This document shows positions 1 through 7,927 of a stretch of 64,000 nucleotides of DNA, piece after piece. The stretch is from CAWGGS01 sp046704745. Lineage in GTDB: Bacteria; Desulfobacterota; Desulfobulbia; Desulfobulbales; Desulfocapsaceae. Under the pieces are notes generated by a model that saw only the letters and a list, made by a program, of their open reading frames with translations, did no database searches and was not told where the DNA came from. The translations under genes and the position numbers were made by a program. Position 1 is the stretch's first letter. The number at the start of each line of letters is the position of its first letter. Where the stretch lies: positions 36,494 to 100,493 of the forward strand of contig JBJKRL010000072.1 in assembly GCA_046704745.1 (NCBI GenBank), read 5' to 3'.

Positions 1-27
1 TATGCCTGCGGTAAAATTTTTCGCATG
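1..27. repeat. Dispersed repeat, 27-bp copy shared with 37230-37256
   Basis: The first 27 bases, beginning TATGCCTGCGGTAAAA, are identical to 37230-37256. The motif resembles an internal part of the MITE-like element at 50708-50901 (ATGCCTCAGGTTAAATTTGCCATCGCG). The window edge cuts the element, so its left border is unknown. Confidence 0.75.
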
Positions 28-28
28 A

Positions 29-72
29 TTTCGAACCTGAAGCCGCCTGGACTGATGAGAAATGCGGGTTAG
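29..72. repeat. Dispersed repeat, GATGAGAAATNCGGG family
   Basis: The stretch TTCGAACCTGAAGCCGCC followed by GATGAGAAATGCGGG matches 54645-54688 with few differences. The GATGAGAAAT core also occurs near 37402, 39839 and 61435. It abuts the repeat at 1-27, so the two form one composite intergenic element. Confidence 0.65.
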
Positions 73-359
73 TATCGTTTTTTTTCAAAGGAGTTCCCAA
101 CCTCTATTTCGGCTTTTGGTCTGTTTCTTCAAAAAAGGTTTCATATTGAAACCATATATATAATGCAATGGTATTATTTATAAAAATATACAAGCAATGG
201 TTTGTGGAACAGAGGCTTGTTTCAGATTGGAACCAAATTGGCAGAGTCAAAAATATACGAATTTAGTAACATGTTGAAATGATTTTAAAAAATAAATGGC
301 ATGGAACTTGTAATCTGTTTAGCAAAGAGAATAACAGAATTTTCAAAAAATAGAGAAGC
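73..359. other. AT-rich intergenic leader of the usp operon
   Basis: AT-rich non-coding stretch between the repeats at the window edge and the first gene. No RNA gene, clear promoter or convincing small ORF was recognised. It presumably carries the promoter for the gene at 360. Confidence 0.4.
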
Positions 360-755
360 ATGAAACAGAAACGAATTTTGGTTCCAGTCGGATCGTCACT
401 CAAGGATTTAAAAGGAGTGCATTATGCCCTCTCATTGGCTGAGCGGCTGGCTACACAAATTTTTATATTACAGCAGTTGGAAAATGAAGGGGAAAGAGAG
501 CCTCACTCGGTCTGGTTGAATGAGGCTCTGACGGATCTGATTAACAGTGCACGGACGGCCGGTTTGAGTATTGCTCACCATATCGCTGCCGGCGATGTAA
601 TTGGAGAAATCGTTTCCCTCGTGAAATCTGAGAGTATCAATTTATTGGTTTTGGGCGTTGACGATAGGGAGTATGAGGATTTTACGCTACAGCTGAAACC
701 TCGTATTACCTGTCAGATCGTCCAAGTTAAAGAGAAAGATCATAATTACCTATAA
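360..755 (+). CDS. Universal stress protein (UspA-like), short form
   Basis: 131 residues with the UspA alpha/beta layout: N-terminal beta strand (KRILVPVGSS), a helix starting with the HYALSLAERLA segment, and a strand near residue 98 (INLLVLGVDD). The ATP-binding signature of classical Usp proteins, G-x2-G-x9-G-S/T, is not visible after LVLGVDD, so it is probably a non-nucleotide-binding form. It lies 14 bp upstream of the cytidylate-kinase-like gene and in the same direction, suggesting co-transcription with that gene and the TauE/SafE permease. The cellular role cannot be deduced. Confidence 0.75.
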   Translation: MKQKRILVPVGSSLKDLKGVHYALSLAERLATQIFILQQLENEGEREPHSVWLNEALTDLINSARTAGLSIAHHIAAGDVIGEIVSLVKSESINLLVLGVDDREYEDFTLQLKPRITCQIVQVKEKDHNYL

Positions 756-769
756 GGAAGGTGTATAAA

Positions 770-2287
770 ATGGCAATTGTAATGATCTCGAGTCTATTTC
801 AAAGCGGCCGGAAGGAGTTGGCAGAGGCTTTGGCCAAAAAGACGAGTTGGCCGGTGCTCAGCCGCGAAGAACTGGTGGATAGGGCCCGCGAGCAGGGAAT
901 TAAGATTGGCCGCCTTGAAGTCGCTATGATCAAGACACCGAACAAATCAGAGAGACTTGCTCGGGAAAAGGAGTTGTATCTTGCATTTCTGACTTCAATC
1001 CTCTGTGAAAAAGCCCGCGAAGGAAGTTTCATTTATTATGGACGTGGTGGTCATCTGCTGCTGCCTGGTGTCAGTCATCGTCTGCGGGTAGGGCTTTCGA
1101 CTCCGCAGGAGGTGAGGATCGACCGGACGGCCAAGGCCTTGGGACTCTCTCCCGATAAGGCCGTTTCTTACCTCAAAGAAATTGACGATGATTTCAATAA
1201 ATGGATCCGTTTTATCCATCGGGTAGATAGCCATGATCCAAAAAATTTCGATGCTCTTTTTAATCTGGAGAATATCGGACTGAATAATGCAGCTGAAATC
1301 CTCTGTAATATGGCAAATATGCCGGAATTTATGCCGACTGCTGCCAGCCAGAGGATGATCGATAACCATTACCTGAGTGCTCAGTCAAAACTCCGGTTGG
1401 CCCTGGATGAACGAACTGCTGCGGCAGACCTCCAGATTCATACCGATAACGGGGTGGTCACCGTAACCTATCCACCTCACCAGGAGCAATATCGGGAGCA
1501 CATCCCAACGGTTCTGGCAGAGTTGAAAGGGTGCCGCGAAATACAGTGCACCATGGCGGAGACCAATATCCTCTGGATCCAAGAACGTTTTGACCCAACA
1601 GCTGAAAATTATAAACAAATTATTCAACTGTCACAACGTTGGGGGGCTGCTGTGGAATTGATGCGTTTGATTCCTCCGGGCGAAGGGGATGATGCTACCC
1701 TTGCCAATACCGACATGGATCGGGCCTTCAGTCGCAGAACCTGTGGAGGTCCTTACGACGGTGGTGTGGAGGATGAGGAACCGGAGACCGTCTTCAACGA
1801 TGGCGGCTTGATACGGACCAAAGAAGACCTGCTCAGTCAGGGCCGTTTCGGCGGGCAGCATACGGTTTGCGGTGGGTATTCCAGTATACTTGAGAGGATT
1901 CAGGGCAACGGCCAGTATGCGATGGTTGTCATCGGTGATATGTTTCTCTCTAAAGGACAATCCGCCAGAACCCGCCAGACCCGGGAGTTGGCCTTGAATA
2001 TCCGGGATCGGCTCAAGGCTCCGGTGATTACCGCTGATGAAATGAAATCACGCCTTTTATTCGGCAAAAAACAGGCGGTTACCTTACTAACATTCCTGGT
2101 GGTGATTGTTTGTATCTACTATACCGTCTTCAGCCATCAGTCGATCTTGTTTAATTTCCTGAGCGGCTCATTGCATCAGAACTATGTGTGGCTTTCACCT
2201 TTGGTTCTTTTCTGCTTTATTCCGTTGTTAGCATATCTTTGGGGAACAGTGACCGGACTGGCTCTTAAGATCATAAATATTGATTAA
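770..2287 (+). CDS. Cytidylate kinase-like membrane-anchored protein
   Basis: 505 residues. I chose ATG 770 because AAGGAAGG (754-761) is 8 bases upstream; the in-frame GTG at 761 overlaps this site. Residues about 1-200 resemble the cytidylate-kinase-like family (start MAIVMISSLFQSGRKELAEALA, later YYGRGGHLLL and an RVDRTAKALG-type LID-like segment, here RIDRTAKALG). The P-loop is atypical (SSLFQSGRKE rather than GxxGxGKS). A middle domain of unknown type follows, then a Usp-like segment near residue 385 (YAMVVIGDMFLS). Two hydrophobic C-terminal helices (about 430-450 and 470-495) predict a membrane anchor. The Usp-kinase-permease neighbourhood suggests stress or sulfur-anion sensing, but this is inference. 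Confidence 0.65.
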   Translation: MAIVMISSLFQSGRKELAEALAKKTSWPVLSREELVDRAREQGIKIGRLEVAMIKTPNKSERLAREKELYLAFLTSILCEKAREGSFIYYGRGGHLLLPGVSHRLRVGLSTPQEVRIDRTAKALGLSPDKAVSYLKEIDDDFNKWIRFIHRVDSHDPKNFDALFNLENIGLNNAAEILCNMANMPEFMPTAASQRMIDNHYLSAQSKLRLALDERTAAADLQIHTDNGVVTVTYPPHQEQYREHIPTVLAELKGCREIQCTMAETNILWIQERFDPTAENYKQIIQLSQRWGAAVELMRLIPPGEGDDATLANTDMDRAFSRRTCGGPYDGGVEDEEPETVFNDGGLIRTKEDLLSQGRFGGQHTVCGGYSSILERIQGNGQYAMVVIGDMFLSKGQSARTRQTRELALNIRDRLKAPVITADEMKSRLLFGKKQAVTLLTFLVVIVCIYYTVFSHQSILFNFLSGSLHQNYVWLSPLVLFCFIPLLAYLWGTVTGLALKIINID

Positions 2288-2313
2288 ATTAAAGGAATTT
2301 GGAGGTAATGGGC

Positions 2314-3444
2314 ATGCACGAATTATTATCGATTAATTATATAGATATCACGCTCTCGGTGGCCCTGCAGGTCATCCTGCTGGGCTTTATCGGAGGGATT
2401 CTCAGTGGTTTCATCGGCAGCGGAGGGGCCTTTTTCATGACCCCCGGTATGATGAACCTGGGTGTGGGAGGTGTCGTCGCCGTTGCCAGTAACATTTCAC
2501 ATAAATTCGGCAAGGCTATGGTGGGGGCACGAAAGCATGCAGCCGCCGGAAACGTTGACAAAAAGCTGGCAGCCTTCATGTTGGCAACTGCTTTGGCTGG
2601 AGTCCAGATAGCCGTATGGATCAATAGTTTTCTCTTTAAAGGCGGCGGCGGTGACGGACATGGTGCTCCTAAAGGCGCAGGCGCCAATCTGTACATCAGC
2701 CTTGTTTTTGCCGTCATTCTCTCTCTGGTTGCTCTTTCCATGCTTCGGGATATCATGAAGTCCAAAAAGGATGGCGGCGACGGTGCGGGACCATCCATGA
2801 AAATAGCTGAATTCCTGTCAAGGCTCAATATCCCGCCCGTTATCAGTTTCTCAGTCTCCGACACCAAGGTCAGCCTATGGGTGTTGATGGTTGTCGGCAC
2901 TGCCACCGGTTGGTTGGCCGGTACCATCGGTGTGGGCGGTTTCATCGGCGTGCCCGCTATGATCTATGTCTTTGGTGTGCCTACCGCGGTTGCCACTGGA
3001 ACCGAGCTTTTCCTCGCTCTTTTTATGGGTGGCTATGGGGCGATAAGCTACGCTTTGCACGGGTTCGTCGATCTTCGTCTGACCATGCTCCTGTATCTCG
3101 GTTCTCTGGTTGGTATCCATCTGGGTGTTTATGGCGTAAAGGTTGTCAATGAGTTATATATCCGTATGGTGACGAGCTTGATTATTCTCCTTTGTGTCGT
3201 CAGTCGTGTGATCGCCATTCCGATTTACCTGCGTCAGCTCGGTTTTCTTAACATTGACGCCTCATTTGATCGATATTTCAATCTCGGCAGTAAGTTTTTC
3301 CTTTTCGCCAGCGGAATAACAGGGGCTCTGGTCATTCTGATGAAGGTTATCCAGGCCTATCGCCATAGAAGGAAAATCCAGAAAACGCTGCATGTGGTGC
3401 GAGAGCCAGGTTTAAGCAGGACCGAGGTGGTTGAAGCAATGTGA
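2314..3444 (+). CDS. TauE/SafE family anion permease
   Basis: 376 residues and polytopic. Start ATG 2314 follows GGAGGT (2301-2306) by 7 bases; ATG 2308 would be too close. Two TauE/SafE-type half repeats are visible: GFIGGILSGFIGSGGAFFMTP near the N terminus and GWLAGTIGVGGFIGVPAMIY near residue 210, each with the glycine-rich loop typical of the family. A glycine- and lysine-rich cytoplasmic loop lies around residues 108-160. Family members export or import sulfite, sulfonates or organic acids; in a sulfate reducer a sulfur anion is plausible but unproven. It is the last gene of the operon begun at 360 and is followed by a strong terminator. Confidence 0.85.
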   Translation: MHELLSINYIDITLSVALQVILLGFIGGILSGFIGSGGAFFMTPGMMNLGVGGVVAVASNISHKFGKAMVGARKHAAAGNVDKKLAAFMLATALAGVQIAVWINSFLFKGGGGDGHGAPKGAGANLYISLVFAVILSLVALSMLRDIMKSKKDGGDGAGPSMKIAEFLSRLNIPPVISFSVSDTKVSLWVLMVVGTATGWLAGTIGVGGFIGVPAMIYVFGVPTAVATGTELFLALFMGGYGAISYALHGFVDLRLTMLLYLGSLVGIHLGVYGVKVVNELYIRMVTSLIILLCVVSRVIAIPIYLRQLGFLNIDASFDRYFNLGSKFFLFASGITGALVILMKVIQAYRHRRKIQKTLHVVREPGLSRTEVVEAM

Positions 3445-3449
3445 AACAT

Positions 3450-3501
3450 GTCGAAGATGCTCGTCTGAGTACAGTATGGACAACAGCATCTTCGACTTTT
3501 T
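3450..3501 (+). terminator. Rho-independent terminator of the usp-tauE operon
   Basis: A perfect 12-bp stem, GTCGAAGATGCT (3450-3461) with AGCATCTTCGAC (3485-3496), is followed at once by TTTTT. It begins 5 bases after the tauE stop codon. Confidence 0.9.
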
Positions 3502-3587
3502 GTAGTGAGGTCGTGGAGTGATCATTCCAATGAGGTTTTTTCCATGCCGATCTGAGAGTATTAAGGCCTAGTGCCGAGGAGGTAGTT

Positions 3588-3986
3588 GTGGATAACCATT
3601 GTGATATTCTTATTGTGGACGATGAGCCTATTGTTGGTGAACGACTGAAGGCGCTACTTGAAAAGGAAGGACATAGGGTGGAAACCTTCGTCGATTCCGC
3701 GGTTGCTCTTGAGCGTTTGGATACAAAGAATTTTGATATCGTGATCAGCGACATCAGGATGGGAGAAATAGACGGTATTCAACTGCTCGATCGGATAACG
3801 AAAAAATCCCGTCATATCAAGGTGATTTTGATAACGGGCTATGCAACCCTTGAGATTGCCCGGGAGTCGTTGGCGAAAGGTGCTTTTGATTTTATTGCCA
3901 AGCCGTTCAAACTCAACGAGATCAGAGCGACCATAAAACGGGCCATGGATTCGTTTGACCAGAGGCACCCGGCAACGGTGCAATGA
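3588..3986 (+). CDS. Single-domain response regulator
   Basis: 132 residues with a GTG start preceded by a GAGGAGG ribosome site. Receiver domain: acidic pair D11/D12, phosphoacceptor D55 (VISDIRMG), conserved threonine in ITGYAT and lysine in IAKPF near the end. No output domain is present, so it probably acts by protein contact, as CheY-like proteins do. No partner kinase lies alongside; the nearest kinases are at 51-54 kb. It sits alone between the tauE terminator and the repeat before the Ehr operon. Confidence 0.9.
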   Translation: MDNHCDILIVDDEPIVGERLKALLEKEGHRVETFVDSAVALERLDTKNFDIVISDIRMGEIDGIQLLDRITKKSRHIKVILITGYATLEIARESLAKGAFDFIAKPFKLNEIRATIKRAMDSFDQRHPATVQ

Positions 3987-4008
3987 TTGTGAGTATGATA
4001 ATTGTCCG

Positions 4009-4037
4009 TTGACAAAGTATATCCCGGATGATATGTG
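4009..4037 (+). promoter_or_regulatory. Possible sigma-70 promoter upstream of the Ehr operon
   Basis: TTGACA (4009-4014), a 17-bp spacer and TATGTG (4032-4037). The -35 is perfect and the -10 weak. It would read through the MITE-like repeat into the gene at 4368. Assigned by pattern only. Confidence 0.3.
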
Positions 4038-4205
4038 ATAGCAGTCTTACACAGGGGACAGACGACGTTTGTTGATTCAGATGGTGGTCTTTTGATCTTT
4101 TGATAAATTGTTCTCGCGTCAGTCCGAAATAATCCCTGTATGACCGAAGGAATTTTGGCCGATAGTCTCACCCGCAAGGGGTTGCTATAAAAATTTTTCT
4201 ATTTC

Positions 4206-4347
4206 GTTTCCATCCGAAACAGCGATTTTCTTCTAACTCGTCGTTGCGCTGTCAAATTTAATCTTTGGGATATTAAGTAGATGCCTCTGGTTAGATTCGC
4301 CATCGCGCCTAGATTCAGAAGAAAATCCGTCGTATCAGGATGGAAAC
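4206..4347. repeat. MITE-like element with 10-bp terminal inverted repeats, copy 1
   Basis: The ends are GTTTCCATCC (4206-4215) and GGATGGAAAC (4338-4347). Partial complementarity continues inward (GATTTTCTTCT at one end against AGAAGAAAATC at the other), making the 142-bp unit a long imperfect palindrome. A longer relative with identical ends lies at 50708-50901 and shares the internal block CTAACTCGTCGTTGCGCTG. It encodes no protein and ends 20 bp before the first Ehr gene. Confidence 0.8.
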
Positions 4348-4367
4348 TTTTTCATTGACGGATTCTG

Positions 4368-6323
4368 ATGGAGAGCTTTTTTACCGCCCTCGGGATTTTG
4401 GCGGTTGGCGGGCTCATGCCCCTTTTTTCCCACCGGCTGTTCAAGTGGATGAAGGCCGGATATATTACAATTACAGCACTGGGATGCGTTGTCGGTCTGT
4501 ATTCCGTTTTCCCTGTGTTCGAAAAGCAGACTGTCTGGTCTGTCTCCTGGCCCTGGCTGCATCTTTTCTCATTATCCTTTTCTCTGGATTCGCTTTCCGC
4601 TTTTTTTCTGCTGCCGATATTTTTTATCTGTCCGCTGACGGCAATCTATAGCTTCCATTATATGAAGAAAGAGAGGCAGGCGGAACGAACTGCGGTGAAC
4701 TGCTTTTGTTTCACCCTCTTGATTATTTCAATGGCCCTTGTGGTGACGGCCGACAATATCATTTCCTTTGCTCTGGTCTGGGAGTTGATGTCTCTGTCGT
4801 CGTTCTTCCTGGTTATGTACGAGTACCAGAGGGAGACCACGCGAAAGGCCGGTTATCTTTATCTCGTCTTTGCTCAAGCCGGGGCAATGTTGATCTTTGC
4901 CGCATTTGCCGTGGCTTACAGCCATACAGGCAGTTTCGCTTTTGACCAATTTTCCCGGATTCCCGCCGGTGCAAAACTTGCGGTGTTCTTTCTGGCTCTG
5001 GTGGGTTTTGGTTCCAAGGCGGGTATTTTTCCGTTCCATATCTGGCTGCCTCATGCCCATCCGGCTGCACCCTCACATATCTCGGCAGTCATGTCCGGGG
5101 TCATGATCAAAATGGGAATTTACGGGATAATTCGTATTTTCAGCCTGTTGCAGACAAACGACCTGATCTTCGGGCGCAGTGTTCTTCTCTTCGGAATACT
5201 CTCGGCAATATTGGGCGTCGTCTATGCGCTGGGCAAACACGATATCAAGAAGCTTTTGGCCTATCACAGCGTGGAGAATATAGGCATCATCTTGATCGGT
5301 GCCGGTATCGGCATGATAGGAATTGCCTTGAACAGACCGGTGATGGCAGGCTTTGGGTTCGCCGGCTGCCTGCTCCATGTCCTGAACCACTCAGTCTTCA
5401 AGTCCCTTCTCTTTATGGGAGCGGGCGCCATTCTACAGAAGACAAAGACCAGACATATCGATCAGATGGGTGGCCTGATGAGGCGGATGCCCATCACCGG
5501 CAAGACCTTTCTGGTTGGTTCCATCTCAATTTCCGGATTGCCTCCCTTTAATGGTTTTGTAAGTGAGTTTTTGATATATTTTGCCGCATTTCAAGGGCTT
5601 GATCTAAAAGGTTCCACTCTCATCCTGATGATGCTGGCCATAGTTTCGTTGGCGTTGGTCGGCGGGCTGGCTGCAGCCTGCTTTTCCAAGGTGGTGGGAA
5701 TCGTGTTCCTCGGCGAGCCACGCTCCGAGTTGGCTGCAAAAGCTAGTGAATCGGGTCCGACCATGGTGTTTGCGATGGCGGTTTTGGCGGCTTCCTGTTT
5801 GATAATCGGGATCTTTCCACAACCTTTCGTAAATCTTTCTTTCCAAGGCCTGAACGTTATTCCTGGTGTTCCCCCGGTATCCCGGGAACTCATAAGGGGT
5901 TTGACCGGTGATCTGGCCTTGTCTGCCCGTCTGTTGCTTGGGGTTCTGGTCTTGATTATAGTCCTGCGCAAAGTACTTTATCGGAAAAAGGAAGTAGCCG
6001 CCGGACCGACATGGGGGTGCGGTTTTACCCGGCCGACAACCAGAATGCAGTATACCGGCACCTCGTATGCCATGACTACCGTCGATTTTTTCCGACCTCT
6101 GGTCAAGGTGAACACCTCGTATTCCGGCATCAAGGAAATCTTTCCCCAAACCGCCGCCTACGAGACCAGGGTTGACGATATCGCCGAGATCAGCCTTAAT
6201 CAGGGACTGATAAGCCCCCTGTTGAAAGTGCTGGGAAGAATGCGTTGGATACAGCATGGTAATATTCAGCTCTATATCGGCTATATTATTCTAACTATCA
6301 TCGTTTTATTGTTTTTTATCTGA
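4368..6323 (+). CDS. Proton-conducting antiporter-like subunit (HyfB/HycC type) of Ehr complex
   Basis: 651 residues with about 16 hydrophobic helices, in the NuoL/HyfB family of ion-translocating subunits. The family glutamate is seen in VWELMSLSSFFL (about residue 139), the helix-breaking proton channel motif in PFHIWLPHAHPAAPSHISAVMSG, and a lysine in HDIKKLLAYHSVENIG. The C-terminal region is longer than in NuoN, as in HyfB. It opens a six-gene operon with the HyfC-, HyfE-, HyfF-, HyfG- and HyfI-like genes. The start has no strong ribosome site but fits the family N terminus. It would conduct H+ or Na+ when the peripheral arm reacts. Confidence 0.88.
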   Translation: MESFFTALGILAVGGLMPLFSHRLFKWMKAGYITITALGCVVGLYSVFPVFEKQTVWSVSWPWLHLFSLSFSLDSLSAFFLLPIFFICPLTAIYSFHYMKKERQAERTAVNCFCFTLLIISMALVVTADNIISFALVWELMSLSSFFLVMYEYQRETTRKAGYLYLVFAQAGAMLIFAAFAVAYSHTGSFAFDQFSRIPAGAKLAVFFLALVGFGSKAGIFPFHIWLPHAHPAAPSHISAVMSGVMIKMGIYGIIRIFSLLQTNDLIFGRSVLLFGILSAILGVVYALGKHDIKKLLAYHSVENIGIILIGAGIGMIGIALNRPVMAGFGFAGCLLHVLNHSVFKSLLFMGAGAILQKTKTRHIDQMGGLMRRMPITGKTFLVGSISISGLPPFNGFVSEFLIYFAAFQGLDLKGSTLILMMLAIVSLALVGGLAAACFSKVVGIVFLGEPRSELAAKASESGPTMVFAMAVLAASCLIIGIFPQPFVNLSFQGLNVIPGVPPVSRELIRGLTGDLALSARLLLGVLVLIIVLRKVLYRKKEVAAGPTWGCGFTRPTTRMQYTGTSYAMTTVDFFRPLVKVNTSYSGIKEIFPQTAAYETRVDDIAEISLNQGLISPLLKVLGRMRWIQHGNIQLYIGYIILTIIVLLFFI

Positions 6324-6352
6324 GATTGTCGGAAGCTTCTGAGGATTGTCGA

Positions 6353-7270
6353 ATGGAATCACTTATCACTTTTGGTCTGGCGGTCCTGGCAGCACCGCTC
6401 TTTCCCGGAATCATACTCAAGGTCAAGGCGTTTTTTGCCGGCAAGAAAGGACCGCCGATTCTCATCAAATATTACACTCTGTTAAAACTCCTGCGAAAAG
6501 GATCTGTCTACAGTACAAGTACCAGTTTTGTCTTCAGGATGGGACCAACCGTCTCTTTTTCCGCAGCGGTGATGGCCCTGTTGTTTTTCCCTTTTGCAGG
6601 GGGAAGCCAGGTTCTCTCATTCAAGGGTGATGTTATCGTCCTGTTCTATGTCCTGGGAGTCGGCCGGTTCTTCACTATTTTGGCGGCACTGGATACCGCC
6701 TCGCCCTTCGAGGGGATGGGAGCCGCACGGGAGGCTTTTTTTTCCATGCTGGCAGAGGCGACTGTGTTCATGATATTGATCCTTTTCTACAGGATGAATG
6801 GATCGCTCAGCCTCGGCGGATACTTCCACGGCGATCACCCCATAACCTTGATCGGTCCGAATGGGGCCTTGCTGCTTCTGGTCATCGTTTCGATGTTCAT
6901 GATCCTGTTAACCGAAAATTCACGGGTTCCGGTTGACGATCCGGCAACCCATCTGGAGTTGACCATGATCCACGAGGTGATGATTCTCGATCACAGTGGG
7001 CCGGATCTGGCGTTGATCGAGGCGGGGTCATTCTGCAAGCTCCTCTTTTATGCCGCCTTCATCACCCAGGTGCTGATTTCTGGGAAAATTCTGACAGGAC
7101 CTGGCTACACCGCGGCCTTTATAGCCGTACTCGTGGGCATTTATATGATGATCGGCCTTGTCGAATCCATCATGGCACGGTTCAAAATGAATCTTGTCCC
7201 CAAATTTATACTGACCTCTTTTGCCCTGGTTTCCTTTGCCGCCATACTCACCACCGTTGGGGGTGTTTGA
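6353..7270 (+). CDS. NuoH/HyfC-like membrane subunit of Ehr complex
   Basis: 305 residues with about eight helices. Start ATG 6353 is chosen for the GAGGA at 6341-6345; an upstream TTG at 6326 gives an unlikely N-terminal extension. NuoH/HycD family motifs include GPPILIKYYTLLKLLRKGSVYS near the N terminus, ALDTASPFEGMGAAREAFFSMLAE near residue 115, and ENSRVPVDDPATHLELTMIHEVMILDHSGPDLALIE near residue 185-220. These carry the acidic residues that form the quinone-chamber/ion-path junction in complex I. This subunit joins the peripheral arm to the antiporter-like subunits. Its stop overlaps the next start by one base. Confidence 0.9.
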   Translation: MESLITFGLAVLAAPLFPGIILKVKAFFAGKKGPPILIKYYTLLKLLRKGSVYSTSTSFVFRMGPTVSFSAAVMALLFFPFAGGSQVLSFKGDVIVLFYVLGVGRFFTILAALDTASPFEGMGAAREAFFSMLAEATVFMILILFYRMNGSLSLGGYFHGDHPITLIGPNGALLLLVIVSMFMILLTENSRVPVDDPATHLELTMIHEVMILDHSGPDLALIEAGSFCKLLFYAAFITQVLISGKILTGPGYTAAFIAVLVGIYMMIGLVESIMARFKMNLVPKFILTSFALVSFAAILTTVGGV

Positions 7271-7923
7271 TGATACATATTCTCGATACCGTTTTGGTGA
7301 CCATTCTGCTATCGGTCCTGTTGTCCCTGGGATCAAACCGTTTGAAGGCCCTGGTAGAGATCATGGTCTTGCAGGGCATCGCCGTCTCCGTGGTCCCGCT
7401 CCTGCTCGAGTATCACAGCGAGATACGGCAAGGTGGAATCATCTTTTTCCAGATCATGGTCCTGATCAAAGGGGTGCTTATTCCCGGCCTTCTGTATATG
7501 GCCTTGAAAAAGATCGCGATCAAGAGGGAGGTTGAACCCATAGTCGGCTATCATGCCTCGCTTCTGGCAGGACTCATCATGATCATGCTCTCCATTGTTG
7601 TTGCCCGGCGTCTGCATCTCACGCTGCCGCCCGGTCGCGAACTTCTGCTGATTACCGCCATCACTACGCTGGCTGCCGGGCTTTTCCTGATGATGACAAG
7701 ACGCAAGGCTATCACCCAGGTCATCGGCTACCTGATGCTGGAAAACGGCATCTACCTGATCGGTACCGCCCTGACCAAGCAGTCGCATACCCTCTATGTC
7801 GTCGAGTTCGGCGTTCTTCTCGATCTCCTGGTCGGGGTGATGATCATGGGTATCATCCTCCATAATATCAAAGATGCCTTTGATGATGTGGACACAACTT
7901 TTTTGGGGAGCTTGAAGGATTAA
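7270..7923 (+). CDS. HyfE-like membrane subunit of Ehr complex
   Basis: 217 residues with about seven predicted helices. ATG 7270 shares its A with the preceding TGA, indicating translational coupling. The C-terminal part (QVIGYLMLENGIYLIGTALTKQ, then GVLLDLLVGVMIMGIILHNI) resembles NuoK, including the membrane glutamate in LMLENG, as in HyfE of hydrogenase-4. It most likely forms part of the ion-translocating membrane arm. It ends 4 bp before the next gene. Confidence 0.85.
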   Translation: MIHILDTVLVTILLSVLLSLGSNRLKALVEIMVLQGIAVSVVPLLLEYHSEIRQGGIIFFQIMVLIKGVLIPGLLYMALKKIAIKREVEPIVGYHASLLAGLIMIMLSIVVARRLHLTLPPGRELLLITAITTLAAGLFLMMTRRKAITQVIGYLMLENGIYLIGTALTKQSHTLYVVEFGVLLDLLVGVMIMGIILHNIKDAFDDVDTTFLGSLKD

Positions 7924-7927
7924 AAAT

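Noticed and set aside
31..40. TTCGAACC resembling a tRNA T-arm, also at 54645
   Set aside because: Both lie in the dispersed repeat; no acceptor stem, D-arm or anticodon arm could be built around them.
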